Assembly (NCBI GenBank): GCA_018222865.1 | Contig: JAAEZM010000005.1 | Location: 93,524 to 157,523, forward strand | DNA from: Alphaproteobacteria bacterium | Lineage (GTDB): Bacteria; Pseudomonadota; Alphaproteobacteria; Caulobacterales; Maricaulaceae | Direction: 5' to 3' | DNA: 64,000 nt | In this document: positions 28,422 through 36,968 of the stretch, piece by piece | Layout of the letters: each line of letters opens with the position of its first letter | Position numbering within the stretch: position 1 is the first letter of the stretch | Position numbers and translations under genes: made by a program | Notes under the pieces: model-generated | Told to the model about the DNA's origin: nothing | The model's database searches: none | The model's input: only the letters and a program-made list of their open reading frames with translations

Positions 28422-31322
28422 ATGACAAAAAGAGTTCAGTTTCGGCTTTTGAGCGCGACGATCTTGGCTGGCGGCTTGCTGGCCACACCGGCCGTGGCAC
28501 AGACAAACTCTGAAACCTCCGCAAGCGATGATTTTCTGCATCCCTATACCGGCGATATCAATCCGTTCACGGGGGACATTAATCCGTTTACAGGTGATAT
28601 CAGTCCGTTCTCGGGCGATATCAATCCCTTCCGAGGCGACATCAATCCCTTCTACGGTGACATCAACCCGTTTTGGGGCGATATCAGCCCGTTCTGGGGT
28701 GACATCAATCCGTTCACCGGGGACATCAATCCCTTTACCGGCGACATCAACCCGTTCTGGGGCGATATCAGCCCGTTCACTGGGGACATCAATCCCTTTA
28801 CCGGGGATATCAGCCCGTTCTGGGAGACGGCGGGACCGGCCTGGGGTGATATCAATGCCGACTGGAACGCCCTGCAGACCGGTTCCGGCGATGTCACGTA
28901 TGCAGACGTTTCTGCCGAGCTGGCGAGCCTGTTCAATGCAGCAGAGAGCGTTTTTGGCGATGCGATAGAGAATGCTGGCGGATCCAGCTTCGAAGAAGCG
29001 ATCCTGTCGCCCTTGCTGGACAAATACGGCCTTGACCTCGATGACGCTGACAGTCTCGCCAGCTTCGGCGCAATCGAGCGCTCCTTCTTCTTCCTGGACT
29101 TCTACGACAGCCTGATGAGCTATAGTGGCCTAGACCGCGTTGACCACTGGATGCCATCAGTCAACTGGTCCCCCGCCCTGGCGCTTGAGTATAATGCGGG
29201 CAGGAATGTTGTCGTCGGGCTGGTCGATTTCAGCCTTGGCGATGCCGCCATGGCCAATCTCCGGGTTCAGCAGGGAGATCGGGACTATCTCGACTTCAAT
29301 CACGGCGCTGCCGTCGCATCCCTCATCGCTGCTCCGATCGACGGAAGTGGTATTATGGGCGTCGCACCTGATGCCGTGATCGTGGCGCATAACCCGTTCG
29401 ATGAAAGCCTGACTGCAGGCTGGAGCGATGTCGCCGGCAGTGTCCAGCAGCTCTCGAGAATGCAGGCAGACATTATCAATATGTCATTGGGTGTTCCGGG
29501 ATGGACCTTCCATCAGGATTGGGCGGATGTATTCACCTCGCGCGCCGTCGCGCGGCAATATGACCCGTCTCTATTCGTTGTCGCGGCAGGGAATGATGGC
29601 AGCCCGCAAAGCCTTGATGTAGACTGGAGCAGTGTCGGCCGCGTCAACAACATCCTGATTGTCGGCTCTGTCGGTCCCACCGGCCAGATCTCCAACTTCT
29701 CCAACCGCCCTGGCAATGCCTGCTTCCTCACCGGCAATGGCTGCCAGCCCGGCTATCGTTTGATGGACCGCTTCCTCGTTGCGCCGGGCGAGCTTGTTTT
29801 AGTTGATGATGGCGAAGGGGGTGTAACCCGCCAGTCGGGCACATCCTTTGCTGCACCGCTCGTGTCTGGCGCCGCAGCCCTGGTGGAAGGCCAATGGCCT
29901 TGGCTGTCCGCTGGTCAGGTGGCCAATGTGCTACTGGACAGTGCCCGCGACCTTGGCGACCCGGGCGTCGATGCCATCTATGGTGCAGGTCTCCTCGACA
30001 TTGAAGCCGCCCTTAACCCGATCGACTGGGATAGTGTTGTCATGATTGATTGGCGGGGACGCCGCCATTCGGTCAGCGATCTATATTACGGCTCCGGCAG
30101 GCTTCGCTTCCGCTCGCCCTATCGTAATGCCGTCCCGGTCTTCGAGCTCGATCAAGGCATGGTCCGCGACTACAAGATACCGCTCGAGGATCTGCGCCGG
30201 GTCTATAACTCCTCTGATTCCTGGAGCGAGGCAGACGCCTATGATTATTTCGCCGACCGGCTGGGCGCGGCCTATTCCCGCTATGGCTTCAACGAGCAAT
30301 CGCGAGCGACGCGCCTCATGGGGCAATCTGGCGATACGCGTCTAACAGCTTTTGCGAGCACTGCAGACCGTCAGAGCCTGGGCTTTACCCGGTCGGTCGG
30401 CTTCCAGACCGGCTTGAGCTTCGAAAACACTGCGACCGGCCAGTCTGCCGAGTTGGGTATCGGCGAAGGCGCCCTCGCTCTCTCTGCACAAACAGGCTTC
30501 GGCCTATTCTCCGACCACCGCCCGGCAAGCGGCGGCGTCAATCCAGTCCTCGGCTTCGCGTCAGGCGGTGCCTATGCTGCCACGCGGTGGCAAGCAGGCC
30601 CACTGACCACTATGCGTGCGGGCATAACGTCCACCCACGAGGAACTCGAATACGTCATGCCGGGTACTGGTGAGGTCACACCGCTGGTTGACGGGCTTGA
30701 GGCGTATGAGGCCATGGCTCTGAATTTCGGCCTGACCCGTGCACTCACACCGGACCTTACACTGGATGTGGACTTCACCCATCTCTATGAGGCGACCGGC
30801 CTGCTCGGCGCCCAGGCCTCGGGTCCGCTTAGCTTCAGCGGCGGTTCCGACACCAGCTCTGTGAGTATTGGCGTTGGTCAAGACCTCAGCCACCGCCTGC
30901 GGTTCAATGCCAGCGCCACGCTGGCAACGACCAGTTTCGACACGCTTGGCGACGGTGCCTTCACGCTGGCCGAGAACATCGTTTCGACCGCTTACCAGTT
31001 CTCGCTGGAGTATGCGGGCCTACTCAATCGCCAAGATGTGGCGCGTGTCAGCCTCATTCAGCCGCTTCATACCGAGAACGGAGCCCTCCGCTTCAACACG
31101 ACCGATATCGTCGACCGGACGACTGGTGAACTCGGCCTGGTGTCGCAGGATTGGGAGATTGGCGGGGATCGAGCGATGATTTCAGAGGTGATTTATTCTG
31201 CGCCGCTTCCGGGGCGGAATATGAGCTTCACTGGCTTTGTCCGCGTAAACCTCAACGAGACGAGCACCTATACCCTGCACGGCGACTTTGGCGCAGGCGC
31301 CTCAATTCGTTGGGCTTTTTAA
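28422..31322 (+). CDS. Subtilisin-family (S8) autotransporter protease with GDINPF heptad repeats
   Basis: An exported serine protease of 966 residues. Signal peptide 1-26 (cut after AVA). Residues 43-133 are 13 tandem heptads of pattern x-GDI-(N/S)-PF, where x is mostly T or W, then a degenerate copy WGDINADW. The S8 catalytic domain spans about 245-545, with Asp269 (GLVDF), His294 (NHGAAVAS), oxyanion Asn391 (AAGND) and Ser475 (SGTSFAAP), so it should be active. The C-terminal region (about 650-966) is a beta-rich autotransporter barrel ending in IRWAF. GGGAGGG precedes the ATG. Likely a surface-displayed or self-releasing protease; the heptad tract could be a linker, adhesin or pro-region. 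Confidence 0.9.
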   Translation: MTKRVQFRLLSATILAGGLLATPAVAQTNSETSASDDFLHPYTGDINPFTGDINPFTGDISPFSGDINPFRGDINPFYGDINPFWGDISPFWGDINPFTGDINPFTGDINPFWGDISPFTGDINPFTGDISPFWETAGPAWGDINADWNALQTGSGDVTYADVSAELASLFNAAESVFGDAIENAGGSSFEEAILSPLLDKYGLDLDDADSLASFGAIERSFFFLDFYDSLMSYSGLDRVDHWMPSVNWSPALALEYNAGRNVVVGLVDFSLGDAAMANLRVQQGDRDYLDFNHGAAVASLIAAPIDGSGIMGVAPDAVIVAHNPFDESLTAGWSDVAGSVQQLSRMQADIINMSLGVPGWTFHQDWADVFTSRAVARQYDPSLFVVAAGNDGSPQSLDVDWSSVGRVNNILIVGSVGPTGQISNFSNRPGNACFLTGNGCQPGYRLMDRFLVAPGELVLVDDGEGGVTRQSGTSFAAPLVSGAAALVEGQWPWLSAGQVANVLLDSARDLGDPGVDAIYGAGLLDIEAALNPIDWDSVVMIDWRGRRHSVSDLYYGSGRLRFRSPYRNAVPVFELDQGMVRDYKIPLEDLRRVYNSSDSWSEADAYDYFADRLGAAYSRYGFNEQSRATRLMGQSGDTRLTAFASTADRQSLGFTRSVGFQTGLSFENTATGQSAELGIGEGALALSAQTGFGLFSDHRPASGGVNPVLGFASGGAYAATRWQAGPLTTMRAGITSTHEELEYVMPGTGEVTPLVDGLEAYEAMALNFGLTRALTPDLTLDVDFTHLYEATGLLGAQASGPLSFSGGSDTSSVSIGVGQDLSHRLRFNASATLATTSFDTLGDGAFTLAENIVSTAYQFSLEYAGLLNRQDVARVSLIQPLHTENGALRFNTTDIVDRTTGELGLVSQDWEIGGDRAMISEVIYSAPLPGRNMSFTGFVRVNLNETSTYTLHGDFGAGASIRWAF
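28548..28823 (+). repeat. 13 tandem 21-base repeats coding for GDI(N/S)PF heptads
   Basis: Bases code residues 43-133 of the S8 autotransporter. The repeat unit is 21 bases and stays in frame. Most substitutions are at third positions (gat/gac, ttc/ttt, ccg/ccc), so the peptide is conserved better than the DNA, which indicates selection on the protein sequence rather than very recent duplication. Confidence 0.92.
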
Positions 31323-31331
31323 ACTCAGCAA

Positions 31332-31378
31332 GGGCGGCCTCGGCCGCCCATCCATTCAGTTTCCTTTTTTAACTGAAT
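31332..31378 (+). terminator. Probable terminator after the S8 autotransporter
   Basis: A perfect GGGCGGC-CTCG-GCCGCCC hairpin (31332-31349) is followed by a second hairpin ATTCAGTT/AACTGAAT whose loop holds TTTTTT (31365-31370). The T run is 15 bases past the GC stem, so efficiency is uncertain. Confidence 0.55.
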
Positions 31379-31449
31379 ATACAGGGCCCAGTTTTATTCT
31401 ATGACCTAAGAGCTTCGTTGAATTCATTTTCCAACCAAACAGAGACAAC

Positions 31450-34032
31450 GTGTCTAGCTTCTTCGCATCGGTCAGATTTCTGCTTTTAGCGTTTCTTGCG
31501 GCGACTGTGCCCTGCGGAACTGTGGCAGGCGCTCAACAAGCCGACGCTCATAATCTGCGTATTGAAGAGCAACTTGAGTTAGCGCGTAGCACAATGATGA
31601 GCGATACCGAGGCAACACTGCAGGCGGTAGAAACAGCGCAAGCTCTCTACACCTCGGCGAGCTCTACCAGAGCGAATAATGAGCTTCAGGCAGAGATCTG
31701 GTGGCTTGAATCGGAAGCTCTAACTCGTCTAGGCCGCGCTGAAGATGCACATCCGGTCAGCCTTCGTGCCCTCTCTGCACTTGGTGAGGCGCCGGAAAAC
31801 AGCAAGCTCCTTGCAGACATCTATACCTCGATCGCCCGCTCAAGCCGCGTCCTGGGCGAACACGGCGAAGCACTCGCCTATTTCCAAGAAGCCTATCAAA
31901 TTTATCGAGACATCGGTGAGACCCGGAGCGAATCCATTGCCTTGCAGTCCATGGCGTCGATCTACTCGGCAGCCGAGCAATATGATCGTGCTATCGATTA
32001 CTTCGAACGCGCACTCGAACGCTACCGCGACCCAAATCTCGACCTCGCCGCTTTCAACAATCTTGCAAATGCGCTGACCAAGCTCGGGCGCTTTGAAGAG
32101 GCCGAAGCCGCATTTGAAGACGCGCTTAGCATTGCTGTGGAAATGGATAGCGCGACGCTACGCGCGCGTATCCTGAATAATATCGCGAACATGCGCATAC
32201 GTGCGGGCGAACTGGATGCGGCCGACGCCGCGATCAATTCCGCTTTTGACCTCGTCGGTCGGGATACCGATGTGGAATGGGCGCGCTTCTTCTACGGAGT
32301 TTACGCAGAAACCGCGTTTCGCCGTGGCGACACCGATCTCGCTATCGACCAGATCGCTCGTGTCTTCGAGGGGCTTGATATCGCTTCGACAAGCCAAAAT
32401 TATCTTGAAGTTCACGGAGTAGCCGCGGACATCTATGCCGGGGCTGGCCTATGGCGAAACGCCCTCGCCCATCACCGCGCCTTCAAGCGCCTGGGGGATG
32501 AGCGGGCACGTTTCGTCAGCTCAGCGAATTCGGCCCTGATGAATGCACAGTTCGATTTTACCGAACAGTCCTTGCAGATCGAACGCCTGCGCAATGATAC
32601 AATTGAACAGCAATACGCGTTGGAAAGTGCCCGCGCCTCTCAGCGCCTGATGATCGTTTTGGGCGGACTGGCCCTGCTCGTTCTCACGGCGATTATTCTC
32701 TTCTTGAACTTTCGGGCAACCCGCGCCCGGGCGCGTCATCTCGCCGGTCAACTCTATGAAGACAACGCCACCGGCCTTCCCACACGCGCGGCGATGCACA
32801 CATTCGCCACGCAGAATTCGGACTGTGATTACACGGTAATCGCGGTGAAGCTGAACAAGCACACCGAACATGTTGAGTTGCTAGGGTCACAATTGGCAGC
32901 CCAGCTCGTCCGTCAAGCGGCCAAGCGGATAAGCCAGATCAGCTCAGTCCGCAGCATCTTCCTGCTGGAACAAAGCGTCATCGGTTTGGTCCTGACCAAC
33001 GCAGCCGATCGTATTGCGGCGGTCACGAGCGCACTGCAGAAGAATTCGCCTATCGATGTCACCGTTCACGAGCTGACGTATCACCTACCCATCGATCTGG
33101 GAATTGGCTGTGCACGCGATATTGATGAAGCCACGGCGGCTTCGCTGCAAATCGTCAGCCGGGCCAGCCTTGCCATGCATGGTATTGAAGCGCCCGAAAC
33201 CGACAGCCTTCCGATCAACTCGGCCCAGCTGATGAGCCGGCTAGTCGAGGCCGTTAATAGCGATGCGCTCGAATTACACTACCAGCCGAAACTCAATCTT
33301 CGCTCTGGCGAATGCGATACGGTGGAAGCACTGTGCCGGTGGAAAGATCGTGATTACGGCTTTGTTAGCCCCGCTCATTTCATTCCGGTTGCCGAACGCC
33401 TCGGCCAAATCCGATTAGTCACCGAGTGGACGATCCGACGCGCCTGCGAGGATGTTGACGCCCTCGCACGGTCCGGCGACGCCGTGGCTATCGCTGTGAA
33501 CCTCTCTGGCTCCCTGCTCGCCGACAATACCTTCGTCCGCTCAATACTGGAAATGCTGGCAGGTTATGAAAGCTGGGTGTCTTTCGAGATCACCGAAACG
33601 GCTGTGATTGAGCACAAGGACCGGGCATTTGCCAATCTCGACCGGCTCTCGCTAGCGGGGATAAAACTCTCCATCGACGATTACGGCACTGGCCTGTCTT
33701 CGCTCACCTATCTCAAGCAGTTGCCGGTTCAGGAACTCAAGCTAGATCGCTCCCTGGTGGACGGTATTGCTCGCTCGCAACGCGATCGCCTACTCGTCCG
33801 TTCGACCATCGATCTGGCGCATAATCTCGGCCTGACACTAGTGGCTGAAGGCATCGAGGATATGGAAAGCCTTTCCGTGCTGCAGTTGATGGGATGTGAC
33901 GCCGCGCAAGGGTACGGCATCGCCAAACCATTACCGATCGCCGATCTTAAACAATACTTACGACGGCATCGCCAGGAACTGCTTGATAACGGGGCGAACG
34001 GACTTAAAAACTTCGGAAACTCTGGCCTTTAG
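31450..34032 (+). CDS. TPR sensor with degenerate GGDEF and active-looking EAL domain
   Basis: Predicted membrane c-di-GMP phosphodiesterase of 860 residues. Signal sequence near 1-28, periplasmic TPR-like helices about 35-370, a membrane helix about 399-420 (LMIVLGGLALLVL), then a cytoplasmic GGDEF-like domain (about 435-590) without the GGDEF signature, and a C-terminal EAL domain (about 600-850). In EAL the key residues are present: EALCRW near 626, VSFEITETAV, SIDDYGTGLSSL near 743, KLDRSLV, and AEGIED. It should therefore hydrolyse c-di-GMP, the GGDEF part serving at most as a regulatory GTP-binding or dimer unit. The start is GTG with a weak ribosome-binding site. It follows the secreted protease gene after 127 bases; control of surface behaviour is a guess. 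Confidence 0.88.
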   Translation: MSSFFASVRFLLLAFLAATVPCGTVAGAQQADAHNLRIEEQLELARSTMMSDTEATLQAVETAQALYTSASSTRANNELQAEIWWLESEALTRLGRAEDAHPVSLRALSALGEAPENSKLLADIYTSIARSSRVLGEHGEALAYFQEAYQIYRDIGETRSESIALQSMASIYSAAEQYDRAIDYFERALERYRDPNLDLAAFNNLANALTKLGRFEEAEAAFEDALSIAVEMDSATLRARILNNIANMRIRAGELDAADAAINSAFDLVGRDTDVEWARFFYGVYAETAFRRGDTDLAIDQIARVFEGLDIASTSQNYLEVHGVAADIYAGAGLWRNALAHHRAFKRLGDERARFVSSANSALMNAQFDFTEQSLQIERLRNDTIEQQYALESARASQRLMIVLGGLALLVLTAIILFLNFRATRARARHLAGQLYEDNATGLPTRAAMHTFATQNSDCDYTVIAVKLNKHTEHVELLGSQLAAQLVRQAAKRISQISSVRSIFLLEQSVIGLVLTNAADRIAAVTSALQKNSPIDVTVHELTYHLPIDLGIGCARDIDEATAASLQIVSRASLAMHGIEAPETDSLPINSAQLMSRLVEAVNSDALELHYQPKLNLRSGECDTVEALCRWKDRDYGFVSPAHFIPVAERLGQIRLVTEWTIRRACEDVDALARSGDAVAIAVNLSGSLLADNTFVRSILEMLAGYESWVSFEITETAVIEHKDRAFANLDRLSLAGIKLSIDDYGTGLSSLTYLKQLPVQELKLDRSLVDGIARSQRDRLLVRSTIDLAHNLGLTLVAEGIEDMESLSVLQLMGCDAAQGYGIAKPLPIADLKQYLRRHRQELLDNGANGLKNFGNSGL

Positions 34033-34114
34033 TCTCGGCGAATTTGACCTCCGGCCCTATCGCGCGTTGAATAAGCTCCATTCGCGACTCAGGGACCAAA
34101 AGGGGCCGCAAGCC

Positions 34115-35554
34115 ATGAAATCAAATACTTGGAATGCTTCGGCATTGCTCGCCGGCGCATTGATTCTATCCGCGTGTGGCGGCACGCCGACAGGTGATGA
34201 TGAGGGATCGAATGCCGGAAGCTCAACTGATACGAGCGACATTGTCCGCCATGACACCAATCCATATCCATCCACCTATGAAGCACGGCCAAGCGGCACG
34301 ACACTGATCCGCGGCGCCAATATTTTTGATGGCCTAGGAAATCTCATCGAAAACGGCGATGTGCTCGTCGAAAACGGGCTGATCAGCGCCGTTGGCGAAG
34401 GCCTTGACGCGCCTGAGGGCGCGACAATTGTCGATGCCGCCGGACGCTATGTCACGCCGGGCATTATTGATGTCCACTCGCATCTTGGCGTCTACCCCTC
34501 GCCCGGCGTCAGCTCGCACAGCGACGGTAATGAGGCGACCCAGCCGGTAACGGCAGAGGTCTGGGCTGAGCATTCGGTCTGGCCGCAGGATCCCGGTTTC
34601 GAAGCTGCACTGGCCGGGGGTGTGACAACCCTGCACATCCTTCCAGGCTCAGCCAATCTCTTCGGTGGACGCGGCATTACCCTGCGCAATGTGCCGGCGC
34701 GCACAGTTCAGGAAATGAAATTCCCGGATGCACCCTACACGCTGAAGATGGCGTGTGGAGAGAATCCGGCCCGTGTTTATGGCAATCGCGGTCGCTCTCC
34801 CGCGACCGATATGGGCAATATGGCCGGCTATCGGGCCTCCTGGCAGCAAGCCAGCGACTATCGCGATCGTTGGAATGAGTACTGGGAAGCTGCCGAAGCG
34901 GGCGAAGACGCAACGCCGCCCACACGCGATCTGGAACTGGACACGCTCATGGGTGTGCTTGAGGGTGATATCCTCGTCCACATGCATTGCTATCGTTCTG
35001 ATCAAATGGCGCAAATCCTCGATATGGCCGAGGAGTTCGACTACCAGGTTTCCACCTTCCATCACGCCGTGGAGTCCTATCAGATCCCGGACCTCCTCGC
35101 TGAAGCGGGAGCCTGCTCAGCGGTCTGGGCTGACTGGGGCGGTTTCAAAATGGAAGCCTATGACAGTGTCCGAGAAAACCTGCCCATGCTGCATGCCAAT
35201 GGCGCGTGTGCGATGATCCACTCGGATGACGATCTCAACATCCAGCGCCTCAATCAGGAAATCGCCAAAGCCTTGGGTGATGGACGCCGTGCAGGTCTGG
35301 AGATTTCCGAGGCGGAAGCCTGGACATGGGTATCTTCCAACCCGGCGCGCTCGCTGGGTATTGACGATCAGACGGGCTCTTTGCAGGCAGGCCTTCGTGC
35401 CGACATCGTCCTGTGGTCCGGCAACCCCTATTCCACCTACACCCGCGCAGACAATGTCTGGATCGATGGCGCCCTCGCCTATGATCGGGAAGATGAGAGC
35501 CTGCAGCCTATTCGTGACTTCATGCTCGGTCAGCCGGGCGAAGGAGCTCAGTAA
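34115..35554 (+). CDS. Amidohydrolase lipoprotein (metal motif intact)
   Basis: A 479-residue protein with a lipoprotein signal peptide: the lipobox LSAC places the lipidated Cys at 21, then a Gly/Asp/Ser linker. The amidohydrolase TIM barrel begins IRGANIFDGLGN and carries the HxH metal motif (IDVHSHLG), later His residues in HMHCYRSDQ and STFHHAVES, and the Asp patch IHSDDD, so it should be catalytically competent, probably on a peptide- or imide-like substrate. It is joined to the next amidohydrolase by a TAATG stop/start overlap. The start is the ATG before the signal peptide; the open frame continues into the preceding gene without meaning. Confidence 0.88.
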   Translation: MKSNTWNASALLAGALILSACGGTPTGDDEGSNAGSSTDTSDIVRHDTNPYPSTYEARPSGTTLIRGANIFDGLGNLIENGDVLVENGLISAVGEGLDAPEGATIVDAAGRYVTPGIIDVHSHLGVYPSPGVSSHSDGNEATQPVTAEVWAEHSVWPQDPGFEAALAGGVTTLHILPGSANLFGGRGITLRNVPARTVQEMKFPDAPYTLKMACGENPARVYGNRGRSPATDMGNMAGYRASWQQASDYRDRWNEYWEAAEAGEDATPPTRDLELDTLMGVLEGDILVHMHCYRSDQMAQILDMAEEFDYQVSTFHHAVESYQIPDLLAEAGACSAVWADWGGFKMEAYDSVRENLPMLHANGACAMIHSDDDLNIQRLNQEIAKALGDGRRAGLEISEAEAWTWVSSNPARSLGIDDQTGSLQAGLRADIVLWSGNPYSTYTRADNVWIDGALAYDREDESLQPIRDFMLGQPGEGAQ

Positions 35555-36825
35555 TGAAACTGATGATTTCTGCTCTTACGCTGAGCCTCGCCCTGGCTGC
35601 GCCGGTGCTGGCTCAGTCCTATGCATTTACCAATGGCCGGGTTGTGACCAATACGGCCGCCGGTATTATCGATAACGGAACCGTCGTCGTGCGCGATGGC
35701 TCAATCGTTGATGTCGGCGCCAACGCGGTCATTCCGGACGGCGCTGAAGTGATTGATGCGCAAGGTGGCTGGATTACCCCTGGCGTTTTCGCACCGGTGA
35801 CCCAGCTGGGTCTGATCGAAGTCGCCCTTGAAGCATCAACCAATGATTCTGGCGCTGATGAGTCTGAATACTCGGTCGCTCTCAATGTCGCCGACAGTTT
35901 CAACCCGAATGGCACACATATCGATGCCACGCGGATTGAAGGCATAACGCGAGCCGCCCTCTTCCCGTCGACAGGCGCCAATATATTCGCGGGTCAGGGC
36001 GCTCTGATTTCCACGAGCGGTGAATTTGATAGCCTGTTCGAGGAAAGCCATTTCATCGTCGCAGACCTGACGCAAAGCGGAGCCAGCACGGCAGGCGGGT
36101 CGCGAGCGGCAGCCTGGGCCTTTCTCGAAGCCGCTGTCATGGATGCCCGCTGGTATCCTGGCCGCTATGCCGCGACACATCACGGTGACGCGCTTGGTCG
36201 GTATGACGCGGGCGCTTTCGTCCCAGCAGTTCGTGGCGAAATCCCGCTGATCATCAGCGTAGACCGCGCTGCGGATATCCGGCGAGCCTTACGCTTCCAA
36301 CGGGAAAGCGCGCCCATCCGTATCATCTTGCACGGCGCAGCCGAGGCTTGGATGGTCGCGGATGAAATCGCGGCAGCGGGCGTGCCAGTGCTCTTTGATC
36401 CCATCCGCAATCTGCCGGGCTCGTTCGACCGCATTGGTTCAACGCTGGAGGCCGCAGCACATCTGCACGAAGCCGGCGTCACCGTTGCCTACACAACCCA
36501 GTCTGCAGACGGCTACTTCAATGTTCGCTTGCTCACACAGCATGCAGGCAATGCCGTCGCGCATGGGGTTCCCTGGGATGCAGCCTTTCGGGCTATCACT
36601 CTGACCCCTGCGGAAATCTATGGAGTGGATGCACGATATGGCACGCTTTCCCCGGGCTACGCCGCCGATATTGTGGTCTGGGATGGTGATCCGCTCGAAG
36701 TAATGAGCGGTGCGACCTTTGTGATGATCGATGGCGAACCCGCTGATATGACCAGCCGTCAAACCCAACTGCGAGACCGTTACATCAATATCACGCAGGA
36801 AGAGGCATATGGCTATAGAGACTAG
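35554..36825 (+). CDS. Amidohydrolase-like protein lacking the HxH metal motif
   Basis: A 423-residue exported protein with signal peptide 1-20 (cut near VLAQS). It has the composite-domain frame of amidohydrolases: YAFTNGRVVTNTAAGII with DGSIVDVG at the start, and LSPGYAADIVVWDGDPLE at the end. Where the HxH motif should follow GGWITPG the sequence reads VFAPVTQLG, so the binuclear metal site is missing and no substitute is obvious. It starts inside the stop codon of the active-looking partner gene (TAATG), implying coupled translation and probably a heteromeric complex in which this is a non-catalytic or differently catalytic subunit. Confidence 0.82.
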   Translation: MKLMISALTLSLALAAPVLAQSYAFTNGRVVTNTAAGIIDNGTVVVRDGSIVDVGANAVIPDGAEVIDAQGGWITPGVFAPVTQLGLIEVALEASTNDSGADESEYSVALNVADSFNPNGTHIDATRIEGITRAALFPSTGANIFAGQGALISTSGEFDSLFEESHFIVADLTQSGASTAGGSRAAAWAFLEAAVMDARWYPGRYAATHHGDALGRYDAGAFVPAVRGEIPLIISVDRAADIRRALRFQRESAPIRIILHGAAEAWMVADEIAAAGVPVLFDPIRNLPGSFDRIGSTLEAAAHLHEAGVTVAYTTQSADGYFNVRLLTQHAGNAVAHGVPWDAAFRAITLTPAEIYGVDARYGTLSPGYAADIVVWDGDPLEVMSGATFVMIDGEPADMTSRQTQLRDRYINITQEEAYGYRD

Positions 36826-36883
36826 GCGAGAAGCCAAGCTACGTTGACTTAACTCAGTTCGTCCGTATTTTGCCGATCACTTT

Positions 36884-36926
36884 GCGGCCGCGCCTTAAGG
36901 TGCGGCCGCGTTTGTATTATTGTTTC
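36884..36926 (+). terminator. Probable terminator after the amidohydrolase pair
   Basis: An 11-base stem GCGGCCGCGCC/GGTGCGGCCGC (one G-T wobble) with loop TTAA, followed by GTTTGTATTATTGTTT. The T-rich tail is interrupted but the stem is very strong. Confidence 0.65.
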
Positions 36927-36968
36927 CCGGTGCGACAAATGCACCTTGGGCAAGGTGACAAGGACGAC

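Noticed and set aside
28548-28823. Regular 21-base repeats resembling a CRISPR or satellite array
   Set aside because: The repeats have no spacers, remain in frame inside a signal-peptide-bearing protease gene, and vary mainly at third codon positions.
33896-34114. N-terminal extension of the first amidohydrolase
   Set aside because: It overlaps the EAL gene and would bury the lipoprotein signal peptide; the ATG at 34115 gives a proper lipobox.
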